Shown piece after piece: positions 1 to 11,123 of a DNA stretch of 64,000 nucleotides. A program made the translations under genes and the position numbers. The stretch lies in assembly GCA_900239685.1 (NCBI GenBank), contig OENT01000801.1:1-64000 (forward strand). The letters are read 5' to 3'. The notes beneath the pieces were generated by a model. That model was not told the origin of the DNA, ran no database searches, and saw only the letters and a list, made by a program, of their open reading frames with translations. How positions within the stretch are numbered: the stretch's first letter is position 1; every line of letters starts with the position of its first letter. The DNA is from Rotaria macrura. Taxonomy: Eukaryota > Rotifera > Eurotatoria > Philodinida > Philodinidae.

Positions 1-3000
1 ATCGGTAGTAGTGGTCGTGCTTGTAGTTTCAGTAGTAGTAGTCGTAGTCGTAGTATCGGTAGTAGTGGCTGTAGTTGGTGTTGAGGTGAGCGTGTTTCTA
101 GACGCGTTGATTCTGGTACTTTCCGTATTAGTAATTGCTGTTGTAGTGTCGGTCGTGTTCGTTGCTGTGGTTCTCTGTGTTACTTTCGTGGTTTTGCTAG
201 TGTCAAACGAGGTGGCGACTTTGTTGACTTGACTAGTGTTGCTCGATGCGATATCTTCCATGTGGTTCGTTGTAGTCATTATGTCGGTTCTTGTGTCCAT
301 TGTGATTAGTTCTGCAGTTGATGATGGATTGAAAGTGTTGTAGGTCTCAGTTGTCTTAGTAGTTTTGTTTTCGTCGTATCCTATGAACATAGATGTTGTG
401 AAAAGTTGCAAAGTGTTAGTGAGTTTCATGTGTGATGGTATCGTGTTTATTGGTTTTGTAGATTGAAATTGCGATGATCCTTTGGTTAGTGCTTTATTGG
501 TTGCATCGACGATCTGTTCTGTTGCTATATTGTGGACGTTCCGTGTTGTATCTTCACTTCTGGTTGCTGTCGGAGTTCCGTAGTTTTTTGTAGATGTTTG
601 AGTTGTCTCAGCATGGTTTTCGGTTCGGTTGTATTTTGAATTGAAATGCGTCGTCATTTTTAATGCAATAGTCTCATGGTTTGTTGAAATCAATTTTGTC
701 ATTATCGTATATGTTCCGTCTTTAGGGATGTAATAAGTGGGTTCTTGTGTATGATTATCAACAGTAATGACTCTTGTAGGTTGCGTTGAAATACTCTTCG
801 TTGTAGAATCAATACCAGGTGTGGTCTTGCTTGTCAAAGTGTTGTAGCTATGGATTTCAGTATGCGTTGGATTAATTATATTTGATAAAGTGATTTTAGG
901 GTTAGTTGGATAATTATCATGAGTCGATTTCATGAGTTCGGTTAACCCAGTAGACAGGGCGCCTGTGTTTGAGGTTTTAATCAAAGTGAAAGCGTCGGTT
1001 AGATCAGCTGTTCGCTTTTCATATTGTTGTACACTTGAAGCGGAATCAGTGAATGTTAAAGTTGTTTCTGGCGTTTCACGTGTTTCACCGTATGGCTGTG
1101 TGTTTGGTATGATCTTTGTCATAGTAGCAGTGAGCTTATTATGATCGATTGTAGGAAAAATCACTGGTGGACTTGAAGTAGCTGCACTTGTTGATGGCTG
1201 CTTTTGCAATAGAGTAGAAACATTTGTATCATTCACCACGCGAAATTTCGTATTAATATCACTCGTAGCAAGTCTGGAAACACTCTGTTGAATCTCTGTA
1301 GTACTTGAATCGATCGCTGTTGTTATTCCTCTATCTTTGACCATAGTGAAATTTCGGTCTGAAATAGTGTTCTTAATCACATTGATCGGATTGATTGTTG
1401 TCTTAGTCTTTGTAGTAGTTTCATCAGGAATGCCACGAATATTTCCTGTAGTCGTATCGTTACCATGGATACTAGAAATGCTTATTTCCGGTTTGGTAAT
1501 GGTTTCATGAATGCTCGATGTAACTGTAGCTGTGGCATTAGCTTTGTCTTCAATAGTTGACAACTCAGTTTGATTATTTACGTTACTTGTGAAGGTAATG
1601 AAACTGCTTGCGACCTGATTGTATGTGATTGCTTTTGTAACGATTTTAGGGTAAGCAATCGAAGTTGTCGTCGATCCAGTAAGACTTGTGATGTTCTCTA
1701 TTAGTGTCCCTATGGTTGTAGTTTCTTCGGCTGTAATTCGAGTACTACCCATCTGTGCATTGGTTGAAATTGCTTCATTGACTGAAGAAATGCTTTGAGT
1801 CGTCGAAGTACTCGTTTTCTGAGTGTTGATTCTGGTGAATTTAGCCTCAGTGACCAATAATGTTTTCTCATTCAATGGAGAACCAGTACCAGTTACGGTG
1901 AAAGAACTGGTCATATGTGTGGATGCAATTAGAGGAAACGTATTTAGATCAGGCGTTCTTGTGCTTGCTCTTTCGGTCCCTGTTGATGTTGATGTAATAG
2001 GTAAATTGGTAGTTTCCGAAGTTTTCATTGTAGTAACAACAGTTGAAAAGTCAGTTTCAGGAGGGATACTAGTGAATTTTATGACTGGACTATCTGTAGA
2101 ATCGGCAATAGCTGAAATTGTATTGGCTGTTCTCTTAATTGCATTTGATGTAGCTGTAGTCTCAGAATTGTCAGTGGCATCATCATCATCGGGTAGACTT
2201 GTAATTGAACTGCTATCTAATAATGCAGTCATGTCTGTAAATGATGTGTTACTTTCGAAGATTGTTTTAGTTGCGTTAACCGAACTTTCCATGAGCCTTG
2301 TTGTCGCTGTGCCAGATGTGATCGCAGCATCAAAACTGACGCGAACGGCATTTGTAGATAATGTATCACTTGTATCAGTATTACCTGCAACACTAGTGGT
2401 CGACGTCGGCTTCTGATCGGCTATTGTATTCATATTGGTAGCCATTAAGCTAGCTTCAGGAATGCCAGAAACGAATTTCATAATCGACGTGATTGCAGTG
2501 GTAGTAGTAGTTTGGGTTTCCGTGATGGTTACCGTCGTTTCATTAGATATGATCGTGACTTCAGGCGTGCTACCGTCTTTTCTACTCGATGATTGTATAT
2601 CATCAATGGTGTTGTTGCTAATTTCAATGGATGAAACTGTATATTCATCGGTACTTATGGTTCCCTTAGCAACCGAAACTTTACTGTGAGTGGCCGTAGA
2701 ACCAACTTCAAAAATAGAGATTGAATTCGGTTCCGCAGAAGATGAGGTCTTCATTGTCTTAGTTGATACTTCCCTGGATGTGCTTGTAATCTCAAAAGTA
2801 TCACTTCCAGAATCAACAGATGAAATGGTATCTTCATTGTAAATAGTTTTAATGCTTGAAGTTGCATGAGAATATTCATTGGCAACAATAGATTTGACTA
2901 TTGTTGAAGCACTTGCGGTTTGAACAGTGGTAGTTACAGCTCCCGTGGTAGTCATTATCGTAGAAATGATAGTTTGCAAAATTTCTTGGTTCGTTGTCGG

Positions 3001-6000
3001 TATTAGTAGACTTGCATTTCTAGCTTCATCAATGTTAGAAATAGTCCTCGAAGATAAAGTGGTACTCAGGCTATTATTATTTCTATAATCAGTGGTTGAC
3101 ACCGTGATTTTATCGACAATTGTTGCTTCGTTTGCCATCGATTTACTAGTTTCACTTGTGCTAGTACCGGCCTCCAGACGGATTTTAGTAGACAGAGTGG
3201 CATCAGCTGCATCTCCTATAGGTACTGTTTCAGATTCTTTAGAGATGGTCGTACTATCAAAAGTGGTGCCAGATATCTCAGGGGAAGAAGAATTCCTCTC
3301 AGCAGTTAAAGGTTCGTTGTTGGTACGTGAATTGGTACTTTTATCTGTAATTGTGTACATATTTGATGTGAAATCAACAGATTCACTATCAACATTAGTG
3401 CTAGGAGTAAAAATCTGAACATGCGTAGCCACTGATTCTCTCGCATTGGATGTCGTCTCGAACATATTACGGATCGTGTCATAGGTTGAAGGTGTACTTG
3501 CCGCTATAGATCTTCTAGTGGCATTGGTTGAATGTGCATTTACAGCTGAGATCGTTTCGATATTAGGATTTCGATTGTCAGTTTCAGTTTTGCTGTTAGT
3601 CATTCGCGTGACAGTAGTAGAATATAAAATACTGATAGCTGCATTATCACTGATGGTTGAACTTTGAATGGAGTTTTTGCTTACTTCGTTGATCCCTATG
3701 GTAGAATTAGTAGTCGAACTAGTAGCCATACTGGTTCTAGAATTACTATCAGTTGTTACTAGAGTCATAACTTCAGACTCATTGTTGATAATGGTGACGA
3801 TTGAGTCGGTTGATAATGTATTGAAAGTATTTCTAGAAACATCTAAAACTACAGTTTCATCAATTGTCGTAGTAATAGGCATAGAGGAAGTGATGCCTTG
3901 GGCTTGGGTAATTGTTGCAGCCCATAATAAAGATGTAATGTCAGGTTTCTTAGTATTATTATCAGCAGCTGACGTGGTAGATTTCAAAATTGTTGAGGTA
4001 GTGTCAACAATTGACTCAGTGTAGCCAGTAGTCTGAGTGCTAAAACCAGAATAAGAACTGATGTATTCATTGATGGGAACTATTGTGCTAATACGTGAGG
4101 TAAATGAATTATTAGTCAAGGGAGTATTGTAGCTAGTAGAAGTAATAAGTTCACTACTGGAAGTTGAATTAGTAGTAGCTGTAATAGCAGGTTCAGTGAC
4201 CATAATCGTAGTATTAATACTCGAAATGTTAAAGTTAATGGTGGTGAAATTCATACTCACGGTTGTAATATTAGGTCCGATAGCGCTGCTATTTGAAGTT
4301 GACTGCGAAACCGTACTTTCGTGATCTTTAATGGTTGTATCTATAGCTTTGCTCATGATTTCAAATTCATTGCCAATAGTGTGTGTATACGAATTCCCAC
4401 TACTAATCATGATACTTGTAGCATCAGTAGTAGTCGACCCAGATGTTCTATTGATTTCAAAGCTAGACATTGTTGCAGTTGCCATTTGAGTGGACTCCGT
4501 AGATGCATTTCTCATGAAGATGGTACTAACAATACCTGAAGGTGAAATTTCAGTAGTCATAGTAGAAGTGATAAGCCCCGTTCGATTTCTGTGTTCAGTA
4601 GCAATAGTTATTGTCACAGTAGTAGTTGGGTTAAATTCAACGCTTGTACTATTTATATAAGCAATTGAATTGGCAGTTGCTTTACTGATAGACGTTTTTA
4701 TAATATTTATGATGGTATTTTCAGTTCTAATGTTAGTGGATGGGTTAGCTTCATTGATCATATTAGTAGTAGTGGAATTTATTTCAGCATTTGAAGTAAT
4801 TGATTGAATGGTGACACTCGCAGGGAGTGTAATCAGATCGATAGGTTCAGTGGTGATAGCATTAGTTGAAACACGTGCTTTGGTTGTACCATCGGTGGGA
4901 GAGCTCGTTCTCGTGGGTAACATAGTATTAGTGTCATGCGAAGCAGTACTTTGATACAGAAGAGGAGTAGTATCGGCATTGTCAATGGGAAAGCCACTGA
5001 TCGTATTCAAGCTACTCTTTTTATTCATATTCACACGAGTACCAGTAAATAAATTGGAAATAGGCGTCTGAGTCACAGTAGTTGAAGTTTCTCTCGTGAA
5101 TCTTGTATATGTTGTCATACTGCTATTATTAGTAACGATGTAAGCAGCTGTTGTAGTGTAAGTAGCAGAGATATCTATTCTCGGAAAAGGAGTAGCAGTA
5201 GCCAGAATATTATTGGTTGGTGTTATATATTGCTGCAGATTAGCAGAAGTGTCGATAGTTGTATTTACGGTTTGTGTAGTTGCAGAATTTCTACTAGTAG
5301 TTGAATCGTTGAATACAGTTAGGAAAGAAGCACCAGAAGTGAATGCAGTATTAGAGTCAGCAATCTTTGCACTGGTGCCAGTAAATAGATCAATAATACC
5401 AGTTCTGTCGGTAAGAACCGAATTAGTTATTGGGATGCTAGTTGCTGCTGCGGCGATGATGGTAGCATCCAAATTCGAAATAGTATTAGCATTTGTCATC
5501 GATGTAGCGATGCTGCTTCCAGTGTTATATAGAGGGGTGATACCAGTAGTGTCTAAATGAAAATTTATCGTTTTAATGATGGTACTAGTGGTGTAGCTAC
5601 CTGGCGTGCTTTTATGAGTTGTATTTTCGGTAGTTGTGTCAGATGTTGAATTGTTCATTTCAATAGAACTTTTAGTGATGAAAACATTCGTTGTTGTAGT
5701 CACATTACTGATTGAACGGCTCGATTCCATCTTGCTTCTCGTATATTTCATCGCGGTTATAATTATCGGGGTGACTGTAGTGAAAGCATCTACTGTCGTT
5801 TGCGATGAGATCCTAGCAGTCATAAAGGTGTCGAACGTAGTTCAAATTGTATCCCTAAAAGAAGTGGCATTGTCAAAAAGAGAAATTTTCGTCGGAACAG
5901 ATAACAATGCATTTTCGGAAATCAACGATGTGGTCTTCCTTGTTGAAACATTTTCTACAGTAATCAGAGTAGTAGTTGTAGCTGTATGATCCATGATAGA

Positions 6001-8456
6001 TGATATTGCATCGATAGACATGATTGTACTCTGAAAAGTGATAGTTGGGACATCAATAGATGAAACGGCGCTTTTACCACTGATGCTGATCTTAGTCGTA
6101 GTTAAAGTCGTACTTTCTAAATTGGATCTTGTCATATGTGCACCTACACTGCTATGACCAGTAGTGTTTGTATCGATGGTTGAAGAATCTTCCATCGCCG
6201 ATGTTGTCCGCGTGCTAGATTCGGTCTCACTTTCTGACTTAGTACTCGTTCTATGGAGAAATGAAGCGGTACTTTCATTGATGAATTCTCGAGAAGCAGA
6301 AGTCGATATTGTAGTAGCATGAGTAATCGTATTTATACTAGTACTCGAAACTGTATTCCCAGGAGTTTCAGTATCGCTACTAGTTGTTATTGCAAGGGTT
6401 ATAGTCTTATGGATGCTACTATTCGTATCAATTAATGGTGTCACACTGTTGATGGTACTTGCTCTTGCAGCAACTGTCGAAATTGTTTGTTGATCCTTCA
6501 TCATCGTCATGTACGAAATTGAGGTATTAGTTGCATTAATGTTATTTACACCAGTTATCATATCAGAAGAAGTATGAGTGATGGTGGCAACAGAGTTGGC
6601 TTCATTGGTCAATGTTTTTCTGAAGGCACTAGTAACTTCACTGATTGTAGTAGTGGAGTCAGCCTGTGAAGCAATAGTTTTGATCGGATTGGCGCTAGCG
6701 AATGCCATTGAAAAGGTAGTTTCCATTATTAATCTGGTCAAGCCAGTTGTTGAAGCGGTCGGTGGACGATCGTAAACGATGGTAGGCACACCTAAAGTAA
6801 CATTTTCACTAATGGTGCTATTGTTAGTCAGTGAATTCGTGGCTCTGTTTGATGTTGAAATATTATCGATGGTTGGCATCGTAGTTTTTGCTTTTGAAAA
6901 AGGCTCACTGATACTTTCAGTAGTTATAAAATTAGAAGTAGAATATATAACTTCATACATGTTAGGGGTTATATCAATATTTGAGCTGATATTTTTGATA
7001 TGCATAGTGTTAGCGGTGGACAAAATTGTAGCTTCCACAGGATTATCACTAACGTGGGTTGGCATAGTACTTTTGTCTTTGAGAATAGTATCAGGTACGG
7101 TAGTGGCAGTTTTGCCAGTTTTTGTGATGATATCAACAACTGAAGCCGTTTTCTTCTTCGTGTCAGTAGTAGTTTTCATACTTGAAGCAGTGATTCCAGA
7201 CACAATGGTCGCAGCATTAGATACTGAAGTCGTGACTTGTGTAGTTGTTGAATTATTGAAGATTGTTGAAAGATCATGTTGAGTGTTTATGGCGATATTA
7301 TGAATTTTAGCACTTGAAATCTTATTTCTAGTGGTGTCCAGCTCACTGGTTGGAAAAGTCGTATTTTCTGCTTCTAGCGTATTCCTAATATTGGTTGCTG
7401 TTGTCGTCTCAATCTTGGGAGTTGAAATTCCTTTACTAGCAGTAATACTTGCCATAACATAGGCAGGATTTACAGTGGACATGATAATGTTCGAATGAAT
7501 GCTTGTTGTGGCTCTACTTGTTCTAGTAGAAATAGCAGGCGTGGGCGTCATACTTTGTGTAGGGGTAGTCTTTGGTTTTGTATTGGTTTGGGCTGTTGTC
7601 ATCGGGTTTTTTACGGTAAGTTCGAGCGACTTTGAGCTTTGTTTGACTTCAGTTGATTTTATGCTTGTTACCCTAGCAAAATTAGTCGTAATAGCAATAT
7701 CTATTGAGGCAGGTGTAGCTTGCAGTGTTGCCATCTTCATATCTGTTACATTCATAGTTTTTCTGCTGATAATAATGTGTGCAGTTGTTGATTCGTTAAT
7801 ATTAGCGTGGTCCGTCGTTTTATCCGTAGTTACTATGGACATAGCAATGCCACTAGTGGAAGTTTTGGTCTCCACATTGGAAGTAGTAGGATCTGTTGTT
7901 TTATGTATTCGGTTACTTGAGCTGACATATGCATCGGTGATTCTCATAGTATCTAGAGTGTCCCTGTTTGTCGTTATATTCAACTCCTTCGTAGAAGAAA
8001 TCGTAGGCACATATAACGCTGCCATGCTACTGTGCATTACGGTGGTACTTGAGATAACAGTGGTAATATTTGTGGCATCAAATGTAGCTGCAGCCGTTGT
8101 ATCTATCGTAGTGTTAGCAGCTAAGATTAATCAGAATATATTTTGCTTTTTTCCGGAATGAATAATTTTTACCAGTTATGATTGTATATTTGCTTTGAGG
8201 AACCACTATGGGCACAAGAACTACTGCGGTGAAAATAACCATGCTTGATACTACACCGATCCCGATTGAAACTTTAGCAATAGGACCCCTTAAAGATAGA
8301 ATACTCGTTATTTGGATGCGTTTTAAAAAATGTTCGCCTTATCATACAAAACACGTACACTACAAGATGTGTCACAGTAACCAAGCTCGAACCCGTAGCT
8401 TGCACTACAGTGGCTTGATTGATTGACTGAATGTTTGCAGCAATTGTAGTTGCCAT
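1..8456 (-). CDS. Giant Thr/Ser-rich mucin-like type II membrane protein, 5' part (3' end beyond window)
   Basis: Not a recognised family. Read on the minus strand, one frame stays open from 8130 to base 1 except for a TGA at 5842-5844, and encodes a protein dominated by Thr, Ser, Ile and Asn with many N-x-S/T sites, as in mucin-like extracellular stalks. Two 5' exons complete it. ATG is at 8454-8456; an intron of 55 bp (8304-8358) or 70 bp (8289-8358) fits in frame; a second intron is 8121-8172 (GTAAAA donor, TTAG acceptor, phase 1). The short exon encodes one hydrophobic segment (IGIGVVSSMVIFTAVVLV) about 50 residues from the start with no cleavable signal before it, so I infer a type II anchor with the Thr/Ser-rich part outside the cell. 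Cys is nearly absent and no globular domain is visible. The C-terminus is off the edge, so a terminal domain cannot be excluded. The TGA may mean a broken allele, an unrecognised intron or a sequence error. Confidence 0.6.
5842..5844 (-). other. In-frame TGA inside the mucin-like reading frame
   Basis: This is the only stop in roughly 2,700 codons of this frame. Thr/Ser-rich coding continues on both sides in the same phase. A 93-bp segment with a GTTATC donor and TGCTAG acceptor, or a 114-bp one with a GTTGAT donor, would remove it and keep the frame, but both donors are weak. A nonsense mutation or assembly error is equally possible. Confidence 0.7.
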
Positions 8457-8460
8457 ATGA

Positions 8461-8985
8461 AGTAATATTTAATCTAGAATACATTTTTTTTAAAGATTGA
8501 GATGAAAATAATAACTCCTAGTGAATCAAGGGGACAGCATGTTGCAAATACTTATTTTCGAATGACACGAAGCTTGGAATGCCTCAATAATCTCGAATGC
8601 TTCATGAAAATATAGAATTATGGTTTTTCACATATTTCAAACGTAGGCTTACTTTTGCATACATTTAGATACTCTTGAAAAAGGTAATCAAATTGTGCAG
8701 CACATGAGTGATGCATAACTCATAAATATCCAATGCGGTTGAGAATTTGCCGCTGCCCCATCACAACCATAATCCGATCTTACCGTGGCCGTTTTCAAAA
8801 CAGATTCCCAACATTCCTTGTCATCACTCCACTAAATTAGAATTGTAGTTATAAATTCATCTAGGTCCTGAGTGTTACACTTATGGACACTTGAATCATA
8901 TACAAATCCATCAAATTTCGTAATGTCGTGTATTAAAACTAAAGTGCTACCACCAAGCCGTCATGGACATCTATGACATCAATTA
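8461..8985. other. Intergenic, upstream of the mucin-like gene
   Basis: No convincing coding sequence. It should contain the promoter of the minus-strand mucin-like gene, but I recognise no defined motif. Confidence 0.5.
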
Positions 8986-9316
8986 CCAAGGTGAATGAAT
9001 CCGATACCGGATCCTACAATCCGATGAAATCCTATGTGAATCCGGGTTGTGGAAACACTGACGCATCCGATGTGAGAAATCTATTCTCTTACTTGCGTAC
9101 GAATTATACCATTTAATTCCAATAGTAGAGGCCTGTTTGATCGTACCATGAAATCCAATTGGATTCCTATAGTAGGATTCGATAAAATCCAGCACAAAGG
9201 ATCCGAATGTCGGATCGCAACCAGGAATCCGATGGGATTTCGTCGGATTAGAGAAACTCTGATAGAACCATGATTGGATCCAACATGAATCCAATTGTTG
9301 GAATGATCCTCCTGGG
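8986..9316. mobile_element. MITE-like element, copy 1
   Basis: About 331 bp, ending in imperfect inverted repeats: CCAAGGTGAATGA at the left against CCCAGGAGGATCATT read inward from the right. It is flanked by TA on both sides (8984-8985 and 9317-9318), which suggests a 2-bp target-site duplication of the Tc1/mariner type. The interior is full of GGATTC/GAATCC words. A second copy lies at 13723-14052. It carries no transposase; open stretches across it (for example the minus-strand one at 8983-9453) are incidental. Confidence 0.75.
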
Positions 9317-10600
9317 TAATGGATGCTTTTCATCATATTATCAATAATTCTAAATAAGCATGTTGGACAATCTTTGCTCCTATGCGAGATTTTGGCAGGA
9401 TTTATAATACACACATATGATTGTCTATGAAAACAGTTCAAGCACTGCATCAATAGAATTACGCATACGTGCTACACTTTCATGCATTCCTCCATGAATA
9501 GGTAAAAAATATGAATATTATATAATTATGAATTGCATCTCTCACCGCGCGTGAAAGACAATAGACATTAGAGATGATCGTTTGCTGCCAATTTGAATAG
9601 TTCAACAGATATGCATGGAAATGCAGTATTTATGCATTATATCCAATCACTTGCTATGGTATCGATAAAAAATTAGGTCGTTAGAAACCTAAAATATTTT
9701 AATACTTTCAATCTTGTCTGCCAAAGGTATCAACAAAAATCAGATTTGCAAGAAGATTTGAATTTCATTAAAGATTCTATCATTAAAACTCGGGTAAAGT
9801 AAAACAAATGTGATCAAATGAAGACACATCTTTTAGTCGCAAAATTTGTCTATGTAGAAGAATGCATACGAACGAACTTGATGGCTAAAACAATGAAAAA
9901 GCATTATGTATAGTTATTGCATGGCTATAATTTAATGTTGTTTCTCGAATCGTAAGATTTTTAGGTACAAATGTCAAAGTACATCGAGTCATTTTTCGTC
10001 TTAACTAGGATTGTGCAATCTTTCCTACTCTATCCTGGGTAGGGTAAAGTAGAGAGTCATTTTGAAAACCGTAGGATATTGCAGAGTAAACTTTTCATTA
10101 TGTCGAATTGGTCTGTTTAAACGTCCGATGTCTGGCAACCTCCAATATCAGACAATATCTTCTATTCATAGGAAAATAATGAGAAAGTACCTGTTAGATG
10201 ATTACTTCGTGGTATTCATTAATAAGCGACAATAGCTGTACATGTCTTTCTTTTTCTTTATCGATATTATTTTTAGCGTTCGTAGTCCATGTAAACCAAT
10301 TCACATAATAAAAGATTCCATACAGGGATGTCACGTTGGAAGCATTAAATGGCCACCCTTAACTGACTGATTTCTCGAAAAGTCTGCAATTGAATTAGGG
10401 TATTTGCATCAAAACATGACTAGTCTTCAGTGTTTTTAACTGAAAATTTAAATGAATAAGATTAGAATTGTTTTTGGACCATTCAAAATCGAAAAATCTC
10501 TTTCCGAATCTTCAAAAGCATTTTGGCTTTTTGAAGAACCTTTTTAATTAAAAATTACGAAAATCAAAGGGACAAAATAGAAGACTCTCCTGAAACCATT
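9317..10600. other. Gene-free stretch
   Basis: AT-rich, without a supported gene. It contains a short GGGTA/TACCC-type stretch at about 10023-10056. Confidence 0.5.
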
Positions 10601-11123
10601 GCATGTACTGAAAAAAATGGTTTTCTACTAAACCCCCAAAAAAGGTTCCGGAGATTTCTAAAAGTATCCTCTGACATTCTAAAGCTTAAAAACCAGTCTT
10701 TAAAACAATGAAACCTAAGAAGGTTCTTACCGTGTATACAGAATAAGAACCATCTCCTACGAAAGCTTTATACAAGTTTCACACAGGAGAAAAAAGTTCC
10801 GTTGGAAAACATGGAACCTTTAGAGTTTCGTCTTAAACCCTGACGACTTCTTCAGAAATATTTATGGTTCAGTAGGAAACCATTAGGTTTTAAGAAGAAC
10901 CTCCAAAAGTTCCGTATTTGCCAACGAAACATTTTTCTCCTGTGTGAAACTTGAAAAGGGTTTCGTAGGAGTTAGTTCTTATCCTGTATACAACGTAAGA
11001 ACCCTTTTAGGTTTCGTAGTTTTAAAGACTCGTTTTTAAGCTTTAGAAGGTCAGAGGATGCTTTTAGAAATCTCTGGAACCTATTTTGCTGGTTTAGTAG
11101 AAAATCGTTTTTTTCCAGTGTGC
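10601..11123. mobile_element. Long foldback (inverted-repeat) element
   Basis: About 520 bp made of two arms of roughly 220-240 bp that are imperfect reverse complements around a short centre near 10850. Matching landmarks include TTTTCTACTAAACC at 10622 onward against GGTTTAGTAGAAAA near 11090-11105, GAGATTTCTAAAAG against CTTTTAGAAATCTC, and GTTTCACACAGGAG against CTCCTGTGTGAAAC. There is no coding capacity, so it is a foldback transposon or MITE. No clear target-site duplication was found. A transcript would form a long hairpin. Confidence 0.75.

Noticed and set aside
11-8161. Many Val/Leu-rich open frames on the plus strand, all in the same phase
   Set aside because: They are the mirror of the Thr/Ser-rich minus-strand frame: Thr and Ser codons reversed give Val, Gly, Cys and Arg codons with few stops. 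The constant phase supports the minus-strand gene rather than a second gene.
8983-9453. 156-codon minus-strand frame resembling the one at 13574-13942
   Set aside because: The shared peptide lies entirely within the two copies of the MITE-like element; no start context, splice sites or protein family.
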